Source: an uncultured Pelagibacteraceae bacterium (GTDB lineage Bacteria > Pseudomonadota > Alphaproteobacteria > Pelagibacterales > Pelagibacteraceae). From it: a DNA stretch of 41,294 nt. The notes below the pieces were generated by a model. It had not been told where the DNA came from. It did not search any database and saw only the letters and a list, made by a program, of their open reading frames with translations. Positions 24,937 to 33,886 of the stretch are shown here, in pieces. Each line of letters starts with the position of its first letter. Positions within the stretch are counted from its first letter, which is position 1. Where the stretch lies: assembly GCA_902623415.1 (NCBI GenBank), contig CACNTU010000006.1, forward strand, positions 1-41,294, read 5' to 3'. A program made the translations under genes and the position numbers.

Positions 24937-25357
24937 AAAAATTATTAAAGAATTAAGTGATTATTTAAAAGAATTTAATCTTACTGAAATAGAGATAACT
25001 GAAAAGGATACAAAAATTAAAGTATCAAAAAATAATGTTTCAATAAGTAATCAACCTCAAGTTATTTCGCCCTCATCACCTGCATCGAGTTCAGCACCTA
25101 CTCAAACTCAAAATATTAAATCAGGAATTGAAATTACTTCACCTATAATTGGAACTGCCTATCATGCTCCAGAACCAGGTGCTAAAAAATTTGTTGAGAT
25201 TGGAAAAAAAATTAAAAAAGGTGATACAATAATGATTGTTGAGGCAATGAAGACCATGAATCATGTTCCTTCAACAGCAGATGGTGTAGTAAAAGAAATT
25301 TGTGTTGAAGATGGCCAACCTGTAGAATTTGGTCAAACTATTATTATCCTAGAATAA
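24923..25357 (+). CDS. accB: Biotin carboxyl carrier protein of acetyl-CoA carboxylase
   Basis: This 144-residue BCCP has a charged N-terminal segment, a Pro/Ser/Ala/Gln linker at about residues 45-65, and a biotinyl domain (about 68-144). The biotin acceptor is K110 in VEAMKTMNHV. Thr follows the acceptor where EAMKLM is most common. It carries the carboxylated biotin between AccC and the carboxyltransferase for fatty-acid synthesis. It lies between aroQ (overlap) and accC (3-base gap). Confidence 0.97.
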   Translation: MKIDKKIIKELSDYLKEFNLTEIEITEKDTKIKVSKNNVSISNQPQVISPSSPASSSAPTQTQNIKSGIEITSPIIGTAYHAPEPGAKKFVEIGKKIKKGDTIMIVEAMKTMNHVPSTADGVVKEICVEDGQPVEFGQTIIILE

Positions 25358-25360
25358 ATA

Positions 25361-26698
25361 ATGTTTAAAAAAATTTTAATTGCGAACCGTGGGGAAATTG
25401 CAGTTAGAATTATTAGAGCATGTAAAGAATGGGGAATTCCTACTGTAGCTGTTCATTCCGATGTGGATAGAGAAAGTATGCATGTTAGAATGGCTGATGA
25501 AAGTGTATGTATTGGTTCTCATCAACCAGCAAATAGTTACTTAAATATTCCAGCATTAATGTCAGCAATAGAACTTACAAATGCTGATGCTGTTCATCCT
25601 GGCTATGGTTTTCTTTCTGAAAATGCAAATTTTGCAAAAATTTTAGAAGAGAACAAAATTAATTTTATTGGAGCTTCATCAAAACATATTGAAATGATGG
25701 GTGATAAAATCCAAGCAAAAAGAATAGCTAAAGAAAATGGATTACCTGTTATTGAGGGGTCTGAAGGAGGTGTAAAAGACATTTATGAAGCAAAAAAAAT
25801 TTGTAAAAAAATTGGTTTTCCTGTTTTAATTAAAGCCTCAGGTGGAGGTGGAGGCAAAGGTATGAAAATAGTTTATAAGGAAGAAGAATTTGAAACGCTA
25901 TTTTCAACTGCTAAATCCGAAGCGAAAAAATATTTTGGTAATGATGAAGTTTATATCGAAAAATTTTTCCAAAATCCTAGACACATTGAAGTCCAAATAT
26001 TAGCTGGAAAAAATCGAGCAGTTCACCTTCATGAGAGAGATTGTTCAGTTCAAAGAAGACATCAAAAATTAATTGAGGAAACACCAAGCCCAGTTTTAAA
26101 TGATGAAATAAGAAAAGATTTATTTGAGAGAACAGTAAAAATGGTAACTAAAATAGGTTATATGGGAGCTGGAACTGTTGAATTTATTTATGAGAATGGG
26201 AAATTTTATTTCCTTGAAATGAATACAAGAGTTCAAGTTGAACATCCGGTGACAGAAATGGTTACAGGGGTGGATATAATTAAAGAACAAATTTGGATTG
26301 CTTTTTCAGGAGAAACAGCTTTAAACCAAAGTGACATAAATCCCAGAGGACATGCAATTGAATGTAGAATAAATGCAGAAGATGCGAGTAAAAACTTTCA
26401 GCCATCACCTGGTGTTATTACTATGTGCCATCAACCATCTGGTTTTAGAACTAGAGTAGATGGTGCAATATTTCAAGGATATAAGGTAACTCCCTATTAC
26501 GACAGTATGATTTGTAAGTTAATTTGTCATGGAAGAAACAGAACAGAAGCAATTCAAAGAATGAATAGATCTTTGGATGAATTCGTTATTGAAGGAATAA
26601 CTACAACAATACCTCTACATAAAAAATTACTAAATCACAAAAAATTTATTAATTCAGATTTTAACGTTAGTTGGCTAGATAAAGATTCAATTGTTTAA
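25361..26698 (+). CDS. accC: Biotin carboxylase subunit of acetyl-CoA carboxylase
   Basis: This 445-residue ATP-grasp biotin carboxylase has the N-terminal NRGEIAVRIIRACKEWGI, the glycine-rich ATP loop KASGGGGGKGMK, and the HLHERDCSVQRRHQKLIEE segment. The catalytic stretch FLEMNTRVQVEHPVTEMVTG and the C-terminal RINAEDASKNFQPSPG follow. It carboxylates the biotin on AccB using ATP and bicarbonate. Length is standard for the free-standing subunit. The carboxyltransferase genes accA and accD are not in this window. Confidence 0.98.
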   Translation: MFKKILIANRGEIAVRIIRACKEWGIPTVAVHSDVDRESMHVRMADESVCIGSHQPANSYLNIPALMSAIELTNADAVHPGYGFLSENANFAKILEENKINFIGASSKHIEMMGDKIQAKRIAKENGLPVIEGSEGGVKDIYEAKKICKKIGFPVLIKASGGGGGKGMKIVYKEEEFETLFSTAKSEAKKYFGNDEVYIEKFFQNPRHIEVQILAGKNRAVHLHERDCSVQRRHQKLIEETPSPVLNDEIRKDLFERTVKMVTKIGYMGAGTVEFIYENGKFYFLEMNTRVQVEHPVTEMVTGVDIIKEQIWIAFSGETALNQSDINPRGHAIECRINAEDASKNFQPSPGVITMCHQPSGFRTRVDGAIFQGYKVTPYYDSMICKLICHGRNRTEAIQRMNRSLDEFVIEGITTTIPLHKKLLNHKKFINSDFNVSWLDKDSIV

Positions 26699-27102
26699 TA
26701 ACAATTTACAAGCCAGACATCGTAAACAGGATGATCGAAAGGTGCAATTGATGGACTTGATGAAAACATCCAGTCATTAAAAATAAAAACTTCATCATTA
26801 TTTTTATTAGTCAAATCTCTAACTTGAATATAAGCTGTTATTTCTGGATTATCATCAAATTCTGAGTTTTTACATTTTAGACTTTTAATTGATAGATCTT
26901 TAAACTTTATTAATTCTCCATTTTTAAGTTTAAGTAAGGTGTTTTTAGAACTTATTTTATCTAAAATTTTTATATCAGTAAAGGTTCCTTCTAAATTACT
27001 TTTTGCATTTAAGTTTAAAACTAAACAAAAATAAAATAAAAAAACTAAATAGATTAATTTAAAATTATTCTTTCCAACTTGAGTATTTCTTTTTAATACC
27101 AT
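26695..27102 (-). CDS. DUF2155 family exported protein
   Basis: This 135-residue protein has a hydrophobic signal segment (about residues 15-33, ending LNLNAKS). Its C-terminal signature FNDWMFSSSPSIAPFDHPVYDVWLVNC is cut here as NDWMFSSSPSIAPFDHPVYD and VWLVNC; it is characteristic of DUF2155, a family found mainly in Alphaproteobacteria. Function is unknown. The only usable start in this frame is the ATG at 27102, which lies 38 bases inside the end of the NDUFA12 gene. No ATG, GTG or TTG occurs between it and the signal segment. The two genes are commonly adjacent in this class. It overlaps convergent accC by 4 bases. Confidence 0.88.
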   Translation of the reverse strand: MVLKRNTQVGKNNFKLIYLVFLFYFCLVLNLNAKSNLEGTFTDIKILDKISSKNTLLKLKNGELIKFKDLSIKSLKCKNSEFDDNPEITAYIQVRDLTNKNNDEVFIFNDWMFSSSPSIAPFDHPVYDVWLVNCY

Positions 27103-27424
27103 CTTGATTTTTATTTGGATAATATGCTGCGTCAGTTCCAGTTAAATTTTCTTGATGTGGTTTTTGCCATTCATATTTTTCTAAAGTATGTTTTTTCTCA
27201 ATTTTATTTGGTGTAAAATGTATCCAAGAATACCATTCAACAGGAATTTTTGATGCGTCAATTGTGTTTGAATAGATAACCCATCTTTTTCCGTTTTTAC
27301 TCTCATAGTATTTATTACCTAGATGATCAGTACCTACTAATTTTCCAAAAAAAATAGTTTTTAGTCTTGTTCCAAATGTATCTTGATTCCACCAAGTGAA
27401 AATTTTTCTAAAAAGTGTCAACAT
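27065..27424 (-). CDS. NDUFA12-like accessory subunit of respiratory complex I
   Basis: This 119-residue homologue of mitochondrial complex I subunit NDUFA12 (B17.2) has the family pattern LVGTDHLGNKYYESKNGKRW VIY, then IPVEWYSWIHF and a C-terminal KPHQENLTGTDAAYYP. The protein is an alphaproteobacterial accessory subunit inherited by mitochondria. It lies far from any nuo genes in view, as is usual. It is upstream of, and overlaps, the DUF2155 gene and is divergent from the TSCPD protein. Confidence 0.95.
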   Translation of the reverse strand: MLTLFRKIFTWWNQDTFGTRLKTIFFGKLVGTDHLGNKYYESKNGKRWVIYSNTIDASKIPVEWYSWIHFTPNKIEKKHTLEKYEWQKPHQENLTGTDAAYYPNKNQDGIKKKYSSWKE

Positions 27425-27538
27425 AATATTTTTTTATTTATTCAATTAAAAATTGTAAAATTTAAATTAGACTAAAATATGAATATGTATATAAATTAAT
27501 TGATTCATTATTCAAATTAAAATTTAAATTGAGGTCAA

Positions 27539-28363
27539 ATGGCAAAGTATTTAGTTGAAACTTATTATACCTGTACTTTTAAAGTAAATCATTATTTAGA
27601 TGATATTAACGAGACAGAGTTAAAAAATTTAGAAAAAAGAGATGATGGTAAATTTGAGGTTTTAGACGTAAAACTTGATAACAGAAAAACAAAAAGTCTA
27701 GACCCTAAAAACAATAAAGTCCTTGAAAACAACAAAGTAGAAGTAGTTACCGAAACAGACAAAAAAAGCGTGATAAATAAAGAAAGTGTTATAACAAGTT
27801 TAAACACAGCTAACGAAAAGTCAGGTAAAAGATTTAGCATGCCTGACAGAAGAAAAGGATATATTCAAAAGGCCACTATTGGTGATCACAAAGTCTACCT
27901 TCATACTGGAGAATATGAAGATGGTAAAATTGGAGAAATATTTATTGATACCAGTAAAGAAGGTGAGCTTGTTAAAGCTTTAATGAATAATTTTGCAATT
28001 GCTGTTTCTCTAGGCCTTCAATATGGCGTTCCGTTAGATGAATTTATAAGTGCATTTGTAGGTACAAAATTTGAACCATCTGGCAAAGTCTATGGTAATG
28101 ATAGAATTTTAAGTGCTACATCAATTTTGGATTATATTTTCAGAGAACTAGCTATTTCATATCAAAATAGAGAGGATCTAGCCCATACACCGGCTATTGG
28201 AGGAAATGATGCCATCAATGCAGAAGATCAAAGCTCTGAGGATCAAAATCAATTATTAAAAATTGTAAAAGATATTACAAGTAAAGGTTTCGTTAGAAAT
28301 AATTATAAAAAAAATCTAGTTGATCTTTCAGATGTCAAAATAAGTCTAAAAGGTAAAAAATAA
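27539..28363 (+). CDS. Free-standing TSCPD-domain protein related to the C-terminus of class II ribonucleotide reductase
   Basis: This 274-residue protein has residues ~104-217 that closely resemble the C-terminal part of B12-dependent NrdJ. Recognisable blocks are [59 protein letters not shown] and [16 protein letters not shown]. The catalytic barrel and its cysteines are absent, so it cannot reduce ribonucleotides alone. The N-terminal ~50 residues ([19 protein letters not shown]) form a separate small domain joined by a polar linker. The tail is acidic, then basic. A GAGG ribosome binding site precedes the ATG. Role is unknown: a regulator, a nucleic-acid-binding remnant, or a partner of another reductase are all possible. 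Confidence 0.82.
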   Translation: MAKYLVETYYTCTFKVNHYLDDINETELKNLEKRDDGKFEVLDVKLDNRKTKSLDPKNNKVLENNKVEVVTETDKKSVINKESVITSLNTANEKSGKRFSMPDRRKGYIQKATIGDHKVYLHTGEYEDGKIGEIFIDTSKEGELVKALMNNFAIAVSLGLQYGVPLDEFISAFVGTKFEPSGKVYGNDRILSATSILDYIFRELAISYQNREDLAHTPAIGGNDAINAEDQSSEDQNQLLKIVKDITSKGFVRNNYKKNLVDLSDVKISLKGKK

Positions 28364-28364
28364 G

Positions 28365-30149
28365 TTATTTTTTAGTTTTTAAAGCTAAATTTAATTCTTT
28401 CAATTGATCTGGATTTACTTCAGATGGCGCATTCATCATTAAATCTTGGGCGTTTTGGTTCATTGGAAACATTGTAACTTCCCTAATATTCTTCTCATTA
28501 GCAAGTAACATTACTATCCTATCAATACCAGGTGCTATTCCTCCGTGTGGCGGTGCGCCATAACTAAGTGCATTAATCATGCCGCTAAATTTTTCATCTA
28601 CTTGATTTTTATCATATCCTGCTATTGAGAAAAGTTTATACATAAGTTCTGGTTTGTGATTTCTAATTGCTCCTGAAGATAATTCTATTCCATTACAAAC
28701 TATGTCGTATTGATAAGCAAGTATATCTAAAGGGTTTTCATAATCTTTTTTACTTAATTCGCCTTGAGGCATTGAGAATGGATTATGACTAAATTCTATC
28801 TTGTTTGTTGACTCATCTTTTTCAAACATTGGGTAGTCTACAATCCAGCAAAATGCGAAAACATTTTCATCAATTAAATTTAGATCTTTTGCAATTCTAT
28901 CTCTTGCTAGTGTAGTAATTTTTTCTAATTCATCTTGTTTTCCACAAGCCATGAAAATACTATCCCCTATTTCACAGTTCGTTTTTTTCATGATTTCAGC
29001 CAATGCATCTTGAGAAAAAAATTTTCCTATAGGACCTTTTGCTGAAATATCTTTATTTTTTTCAAAAGTAAAATAAGCTAAACCAGAAGCACCTTCTTCT
29101 TTTGCCCATTTATCAATATTATCAAAAAAACTTCTTGGCTTGTCTTTCGTATTTTTTGTAATAATACATCTTACTTTAGATCCAGATTTTACTAATTTTT
29201 TAAATATTTCAAATGAAACATCTTCTCTTGTAAAAATTTCAGTTATATCATTTACAATGAGCGGGTTTCTCAAATCTGGTTTATCAGTACCATATTTAAG
29301 CATTGCTTCCTTATATGAAATCTTTGGAAATTTATCAAACATCAGTTTTTTAGTTGAAAAATTTTTAAATGTATTAACCATTAACTTCTCAACTACATTA
29401 AATACATCTTCCTGCTCAACAAATGACATTTCTAAATCTAATTGATAAAATTCTCCAGGACTTCTGTCTGCTCTTGCATCTTCATCTCTAAAACAAGGTG
29501 CAATTTGAAAATATCTGTCAAATCCTGACACCATTATTAATTGTTTAAATTGTTGAGGAGCTTGAGGTAATGCATAAAATTTTCCTGGATTTAAACGACT
29601 AGGCACTAAAAAATCTCTAGCGCCCTCTGGACTAGATGAGGTTAAAATTGGTGTTTGAAATTCTAAAAAACCTAATTTAGTCATTTCATTTCTGATGTAT
29701 GAAATAACTTTAGATCTTAAAATAATATTTTCATGAATTTTTTTTCTTCTTAAATCTAAAAATCTATATTTCAATCTTATTTCTTCAGCGTATTCTTGGT
29801 CACTAAAGATTGGCATAGGTAGTTCTTTACAAGTTCCTAAAACTTCATGTTTCTCAATAACAACCTCTATTTCACCTGTATCTATTTCAGAATTAATTGT
29901 TTCTTTAGATCTGTTAACTACTTTTCCATCAACTTTAATTACAGTCTCTAATTGCATTTTTTCTAGATCAGAAAAATACTTATTATCTTTATCAATTATG
30001 CATTGGGTAATTCCATAATTATCTCTCAAATCAATAAACAATAAATTCCCATGGTCCCTTTTTTTATTTATCCAGCCTGAAAGAGAAATTTTTTTATCTA
30101 CATCCTCTTTTCTTAATTCATTACACTTGTGTGTTCTGTATTTATTCAA
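28365..30149 (-). CDS. aspS: Aspartyl-tRNA synthetase, bacterial type
   Basis: This 594-residue class II synthetase has an N-terminal OB anticodon-binding domain (about residues 1-105, SLSGWINKKRDHGNLLFIDLRD). Motif 2 is FRDEDARADRSPGEFYQLDLEMSF (cut as CFRDEDARADRSPGE). The bacterial GAD insertion lies around 290-410, and motif 3 is GAPPHGGIAPGIDRIVML. It charges tRNAAsp. Whether it is discriminating or also charges tRNAAsn depends on a few anticodon-domain residues I cannot score by eye. It abuts hda upstream and is convergent with the TSCPD gene. Confidence 0.97.
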   Translation of the reverse strand: MNKYRTHKCNELRKEDVDKKISLSGWINKKRDHGNLLFIDLRDNYGITQCIIDKDNKYFSDLEKMQLETVIKVDGKVVNRSKETINSEIDTGEIEVVIEKHEVLGTCKELPMPIFSDQEYAEEIRLKYRFLDLRRKKIHENIILRSKVISYIRNEMTKLGFLEFQTPILTSSSPEGARDFLVPSRLNPGKFYALPQAPQQFKQLIMVSGFDRYFQIAPCFRDEDARADRSPGEFYQLDLEMSFVEQEDVFNVVEKLMVNTFKNFSTKKLMFDKFPKISYKEAMLKYGTDKPDLRNPLIVNDITEIFTREDVSFEIFKKLVKSGSKVRCIITKNTKDKPRSFFDNIDKWAKEEGASGLAYFTFEKNKDISAKGPIGKFFSQDALAEIMKKTNCEIGDSIFMACGKQDELEKITTLARDRIAKDLNLIDENVFAFCWIVDYPMFEKDESTNKIEFSHNPFSMPQGELSKKDYENPLDILAYQYDIVCNGIELSSGAIRNHKPELMYKLFSIAGYDKNQVDEKFSGMINALSYGAPPHGGIAPGIDRIVMLLANEKNIREVTMFPMNQNAQDLMMNAPSEVNPDQLKELNLALKTKK

Positions 30150-30812
30150 TTAAACCTCTAATGCTTCTTTTATAATTTTAAAATCGATTGGTTTCTTTCT
30201 TTTTAAACTAATTTCGTCGATTTTATATATGAAATCAGAAATTTTACCATACGTTCTATCAATTCTCTTAATTATAAATTCAATAAGTTTTTGGTCTATG
30301 GATATTTGACGATCAGAAAGATTTTTTAATATTAGTGCATAAATTAAATCGTCACCAGGTTTTTCAATTTGAGATAAAATAAAATTAGTGGATCTTGAAT
30401 TAAGATCATTTAATTTAAATTTAAAGTCAACTATTGGTATTTTTGATGTTACTATTAAATACTTATTATCCTGATCTATTATATTTATAAGTGTAAATAA
30501 TAAGTTTTCGTTTATTTTTTCAGTTAAATCCTCAACAATAATATTTTCATATATTTTAATTTGTTGAAGAAAGTCATTATTAATTTCTTCTGCATTAATT
30601 TTTATTCCTCTATGTTTTTCTAAAAATATATTTATTAAATGACTTTTTCCTGAAAACTTTTCACCTATTAAGTTTATAAAATTTTTATCCCATTTTGGCC
30701 AACAATTTAAAAGGTTAAAAGAGTGTTCGTTGCTATTTGAAACATAAAAATCCTGATCTTTAAAATTTTGTTCATAATCAAATTTAAGTATTTGCTGATT
30801 AAGATCTGTCAT
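30150..30812 (-). CDS. hda: DnaA-related AAA+ protein, Hda/HdaA type
   Basis: This 220-residue DnaA-family ATPase lacks the DnaA DNA-binding domain IV. The N-terminus has a likely beta-clamp-binding motif QQILKF (residues 6-11), followed by FYVSNSNEHSFNLLNCWPKW, typical of HdaA. Walker A is GEKFSGKS (50-57), a Walker B-like segment is IIVEDLTE, and an arginine in LNDLNSRSTNF is a candidate for the family's conserved arginine after the sensor region. By homology it promotes DnaA-ATP hydrolysis with the sliding clamp after initiation. It overlaps the DUF2066 gene by 14 bases and directly abuts aspS. Confidence 0.88.
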   Translation of the reverse strand: MTDLNQQILKFDYEQNFKDQDFYVSNSNEHSFNLLNCWPKWDKNFINLIGEKFSGKSHLINIFLEKHRGIKINAEEINNDFLQQIKIYENIIVEDLTEKINENLLFTLINIIDQDNKYLIVTSKIPIVDFKFKLNDLNSRSTNFILSQIEKPGDDLIYALILKNLSDRQISIDQKLIEFIIKRIDRTYGKISDFIYKIDEISLKRKKPIDFKIIKEALEV

Positions 30813-31887
30813 TTAAAATCCAAATTTTATTTTTAATTTCAAAATCATAATTATGATAATTCATGACCTCTAAAAATTTATCAGGTGTTCCGTTAAAAAT
30901 AATTCTATAATAATTATTTTGATTATCGAATTTATAAATATAAGAATTATATATCAAATCCATATTGGATAAAATTTTTTCAAATTTATTAATTTTTATA
31001 TTATTAGAATTATCTATAGAAATATTTAAAGATAGCTTTACTGAGGTGTTAATTTGATTTTGTGATTTCCAAAAATCTTCATAAACTAATTTTAAATTTT
31101 CAATAAATTTAAATATCTCTTCTTTATCTTCAAAATTAACCTCATTATAATTTAAATTTTTTAAATTATTTTTTTGATTAAAAAAAATTTTATTAAATAC
31201 TCTTAATTTATTATTATCTTTGAACACAATCATAATTATGTGATCATTTATATTGTATTTATTTATAATTTCTTTGAAGTCATAAGTTTCTAAATTATTA
31301 ATATTTCTTTTTATTAAACTAAAATCATCAAGATCTTGGGTCGGTAAGATATAATTTAAAAGACTGTATTTTTTGTTATTTAAATTCCAGCTGGAAAATA
31401 ATTTATTTTCAGAGAAGATTGAAATTTGATTATTATTCTGATCAACGAAAACTGGAATGAATAAGAAATCTTTTTTTACAGGTAAAGATGGAAATATATT
31501 TTTTGTTTCTAATAAGTCGAAGATATTTTTTTTGTTAAATGAAACGTTCAGGGTAAGATAATAAATTTCATTGATAAACTTTTCTTCTTTAATAGAGAAA
31601 GTTTCTATCATTCCTTTTATTTGATTAATTGATGTATTTTTTAATTTTACCTGATCTTTACTTTGGACTATTGACAATATCAGTTCATTAAATGCCTTTA
31701 CAAATCCTTCGTCTATAATTTCATTTTTATTGAAATTTATTTCAAAAGGTGTTGATATTTCAATATCATTTATAGAAAATGTATTTGCATGACTTTTTCC
31801 TGTGGAAAAGAAAATATTTATTAAAGCAAGAAATAAAAAAAAATTATATAAAAGCTTTAAATTACTAAGTAGAGAAATAAATTTCAT
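30799..31887 (-). CDS. DUF2066-type exported protein
   Basis: This 362-residue protein has a probable signal peptide (hydrophobic residues ~12-30, then STGKSHAN). The first part, with NEIIDEGFVKAFNELILSI and ...INQIKGMIETFSIKEEKFINEIYYLTLNVSFN, resembles DUF2066. That family often lies directly upstream of hda and divergent from purMN in Alphaproteobacteria, and this location supports the assignment as much as sequence does. The rest is Asn/Lys/Ile-rich and poorly conserved. Function is unknown. Only 11 bases separate it from purM. Confidence 0.7.
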   Translation of the reverse strand: MKFISLLSNLKLLYNFFLFLALINIFFSTGKSHANTFSINDIEISTPFEINFNKNEIIDEGFVKAFNELILSIVQSKDQVKLKNTSINQIKGMIETFSIKEEKFINEIYYLTLNVSFNKKNIFDLLETKNIFPSLPVKKDFLFIPVFVDQNNNQISIFSENKLFSSWNLNNKKYSLLNYILPTQDLDDFSLIKRNINNLETYDFKEIINKYNINDHIIMIVFKDNNKLRVFNKIFFNQKNNLKNLNYNEVNFEDKEEIFKFIENLKLVYEDFWKSQNQINTSVKLSLNISIDNSNNIKINKFEKILSNMDLIYNSYIYKFDNQNNYYRIIFNGTPDKFLEVMNYHNYDFEIKNKIWILNDRS

Positions 31888-31898
31888 AAAACATATTA

Positions 31899-32936
31899 AT
31901 GAATAAAAAAAAATTTACCTATAAAAAAAGTGGGGTTAATATTAAAGCTGCAGACGAGTTTGTTGATTTCATTTCTACTGTTTCAACAAAAAAAAGAGGC
32001 AAAAAAAAGTTCTCTAATATAGGTGGGTTCGGTTCAATTACAAATATACCAGATAACATTAAACAACCTAGAATCGTTGCATGTACTGATGGTGTAGGAA
32101 CTAAAATTGAAATTGCTAATACATTAAATAAATTTGATACTATTGGTATTGATCTAGTTGCTATGAGTGTAAATGATTTAATCGTTCAAGGTGCTAAGCC
32201 TTTACTTTTTTTAGATTACATATCTATAAATAAAATTGATCTAAAAAAACTTAAAGCAATAATAAAAGGTATTAAAAAAGGTTGTGATCAATCAGAATGT
32301 GAACTCGTTGGTGGAGAAACTGCTGAAATGCCTGGTACCTATGAAAAAGGGAAATTTGATATTGCAGGTTTTGCTGTAGGAGTTGTTGGAAAAAAAAAAA
32401 TTTTAAATCAAAATAAAATAAAAAAAAATAATCTTGTAATAGCTATTCCTTCCAATGGTTTGCATTCTAATGGGTATTCTCTTGTGCGATATTTATTAAA
32501 ACAGAAAAAAATAAATATTAAAAGAAATAAATTTTTAAAATCTGAACTTATAAAACCTACAAAGATATATGTTAAAGAAATAATGAATTTAATAAACAAA
32601 AACTTAATTAATGGATGTGCGAATATAACTGGTGGGGGACTATCTGATAATATTAAAAGAATTATACCAGATAAACTTTCTGCAAATATTAATTTAGGTC
32701 AAATTAAAACTTTCAAGATATTTAATTGGCTTAAAAATAATGGAATTTCAGATAAAGAGATGCTCAAAACATTTAATTGTGGAATAGGTTTTTGTTTAAT
32801 TATAGAGCGTAAAAATTTGAAAAAAATATATAAATTTTTTTCTAAAGAATACAAACCATATGTAATCGGAAATATTTCTGAAGACAAAAAGAAAGTTATA
32901 CTAAATGGTTCTATCAATTGGTCACAAAAAAACTAG
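31899..32936 (+). CDS. purM: Phosphoribosylformylglycinamidine cyclo-ligase (AIR synthetase)
   Basis: This 345-residue PurM makes aminoimidazole ribotide in purine synthesis. Conserved segments are FSNIGGFGSI, ACTDGVGTKIEIA, DLVAMSVNDLIVQGAKPLLF, CELVGGETAEMPGTY, IPSNGLHSNGYSLVR and ITGGGLSDNIKR. All are at the expected order and spacing. It is very lysine/isoleucine-rich through A/T codon pressure. It overlaps purN by 32 bases in another frame, the classic purM-purN pair. Confidence 0.97.
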   Translation: MNKKKFTYKKSGVNIKAADEFVDFISTVSTKKRGKKKFSNIGGFGSITNIPDNIKQPRIVACTDGVGTKIEIANTLNKFDTIGIDLVAMSVNDLIVQGAKPLLFLDYISINKIDLKKLKAIIKGIKKGCDQSECELVGGETAEMPGTYEKGKFDIAGFAVGVVGKKKILNQNKIKKNNLVIAIPSNGLHSNGYSLVRYLLKQKKINIKRNKFLKSELIKPTKIYVKEIMNLINKNLINGCANITGGGLSDNIKRIIPDKLSANINLGQIKTFKIFNWLKNNGISDKEMLKTFNCGIGFCLIIERKNLKKIYKFFSKEYKPYVIGNISEDKKKVILNGSINWSQKN

Positions 32937-33486
32937 AACAGCTGTATTTATCTCAGGTACAGGAAGTAATTTAAAATCTCTCATTAAATTTTCAAAAACT
33001 AATAAATCACCTATTTCTATTGAGATTGTTGTATCAAATAATTCTAAAGCTAAAGGATTGAATTACGCTAAGCGTTTTAAAATAAAAAATAAAGTACTAA
33101 ATTTTAAAAATAAAAATTTGAGCGAAAATAAATTACTATCTATTTTAAAAATTAATAATATTAAAATGATTTGCCTTGCTGGATTTATGAAAATTTTATC
33201 AGGGAATTTCATTAAAAGATTTAAAGGGAAAATTTTAAATATACACCCCTCCTTACTACCAAAATACAAAGGATTAAATACTCACAAAAGAGTATTAAAT
33301 AATAGGGAAAAATACTCAGGATGCACTGTTCATTTTGTAAATTCTAGATTAGATTCTGGAAAAATTATTCTACAAAAGAAAGTCAAAATTTCAAAAAAAG
33401 AAACCGAATTTTCTCTTGCTAAAAAAATTTTATCTCAAGAACACAAATTATACCCAAAGGCTATCCAAAAAGTTTTTAACCTTTAA
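32905..33486 (+). CDS. purN: Phosphoribosylglycinamide formyltransferase
   Basis: This 193-residue PurN transfers a formyl group from 10-formyl-THF to GAR. The N-terminal GTGSNLKSL binds the GAR phosphate. The catalytic region is AGFMKILS...ILNIHPSLLPKYKG with the conserved histidine in NIHPSLL, then GCTVHFVNSRLDSGKII with the conserved aspartate. The ATG at 32905, inside purM, is the only start in frame before the conserved VFISGTGSN. Its end overlaps convergent ndk by 11 bases. Confidence 0.96.
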   Translation: MVLSIGHKKTRTAVFISGTGSNLKSLIKFSKTNKSPISIEIVVSNNSKAKGLNYAKRFKIKNKVLNFKNKNLSENKLLSILKINNIKMICLAGFMKILSGNFIKRFKGKILNIHPSLLPKYKGLNTHKRVLNNREKYSGCTVHFVNSRLDSGKIILQKKVKISKKETEFSLAKKILSQEHKLYPKAIQKVFNL

Positions 33487-33886
33487 AGAAAAAATCTATT
33501 TCAATTTTAGCATTTTCAACACTATCTGATCCATGCACAGAATTTTTATCTATTGAAATTCCATATTTTTTTCTAATAGTACCTTCTTCTGCGTCTTTTG
33601 GATTTGTAGCACCCATTAATTCTCTATTTCCTAAAACTGCGTTATCTTTTTCAAGAACCATTACAACAATTGGGCCTGATGATAAATAGGCACATAATTC
33701 ATTATAAAATGGCTTGGTTTCATGAACTTTGTAAAATTTTTCAGCCTCTGATTTTTCAATTAGGATTTTTTTTTCTTTTAAAATTGTAAAACCATTGTTT
33801 TTAAATATTTCTTTAATTTCGTTATCTAAATTTCTTTCCACTGCATCTGGTTTTATAATTGATAAAGTTTGTTCTAAATTACTCAT
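33476..33886 (-). CDS. ndk: Nucleoside diphosphate kinase
   Basis: This 136-residue NDP kinase balances nucleoside triphosphate pools. The phosphorylated histidine is H118 in NSVHGSDSVENA. Other conserved segments are QTLSIIKPDAVERN, SGPIVVMVLEKDNAV, LMGATNPKDAEEGTIRKKYG. Length is standard. It overlaps the end of pepA by 8 bases, so the two are co-transcribed in the reverse direction. Confidence 0.98.
   Translation of the reverse strand: MSNLEQTLSIIKPDAVERNLDNEIKEIFKNNGFTILKEKKILIEKSEAEKFYKVHETKPFYNELCAYLSSGPIVVMVLEKDNAVLGNRELMGATNPKDAEEGTIRKKYGISIDKNSVHGSDSVENAKIEIDFFFKG

Noticed and set aside
27456-27530. A 13-base direct repeat (TAAAATTTAAATT) at 27456 and 27518
   Set aside because: The repeat is pure A/T and near-palindromic in a strongly A/T-biased intergenic region, so chance is a sufficient explanation.
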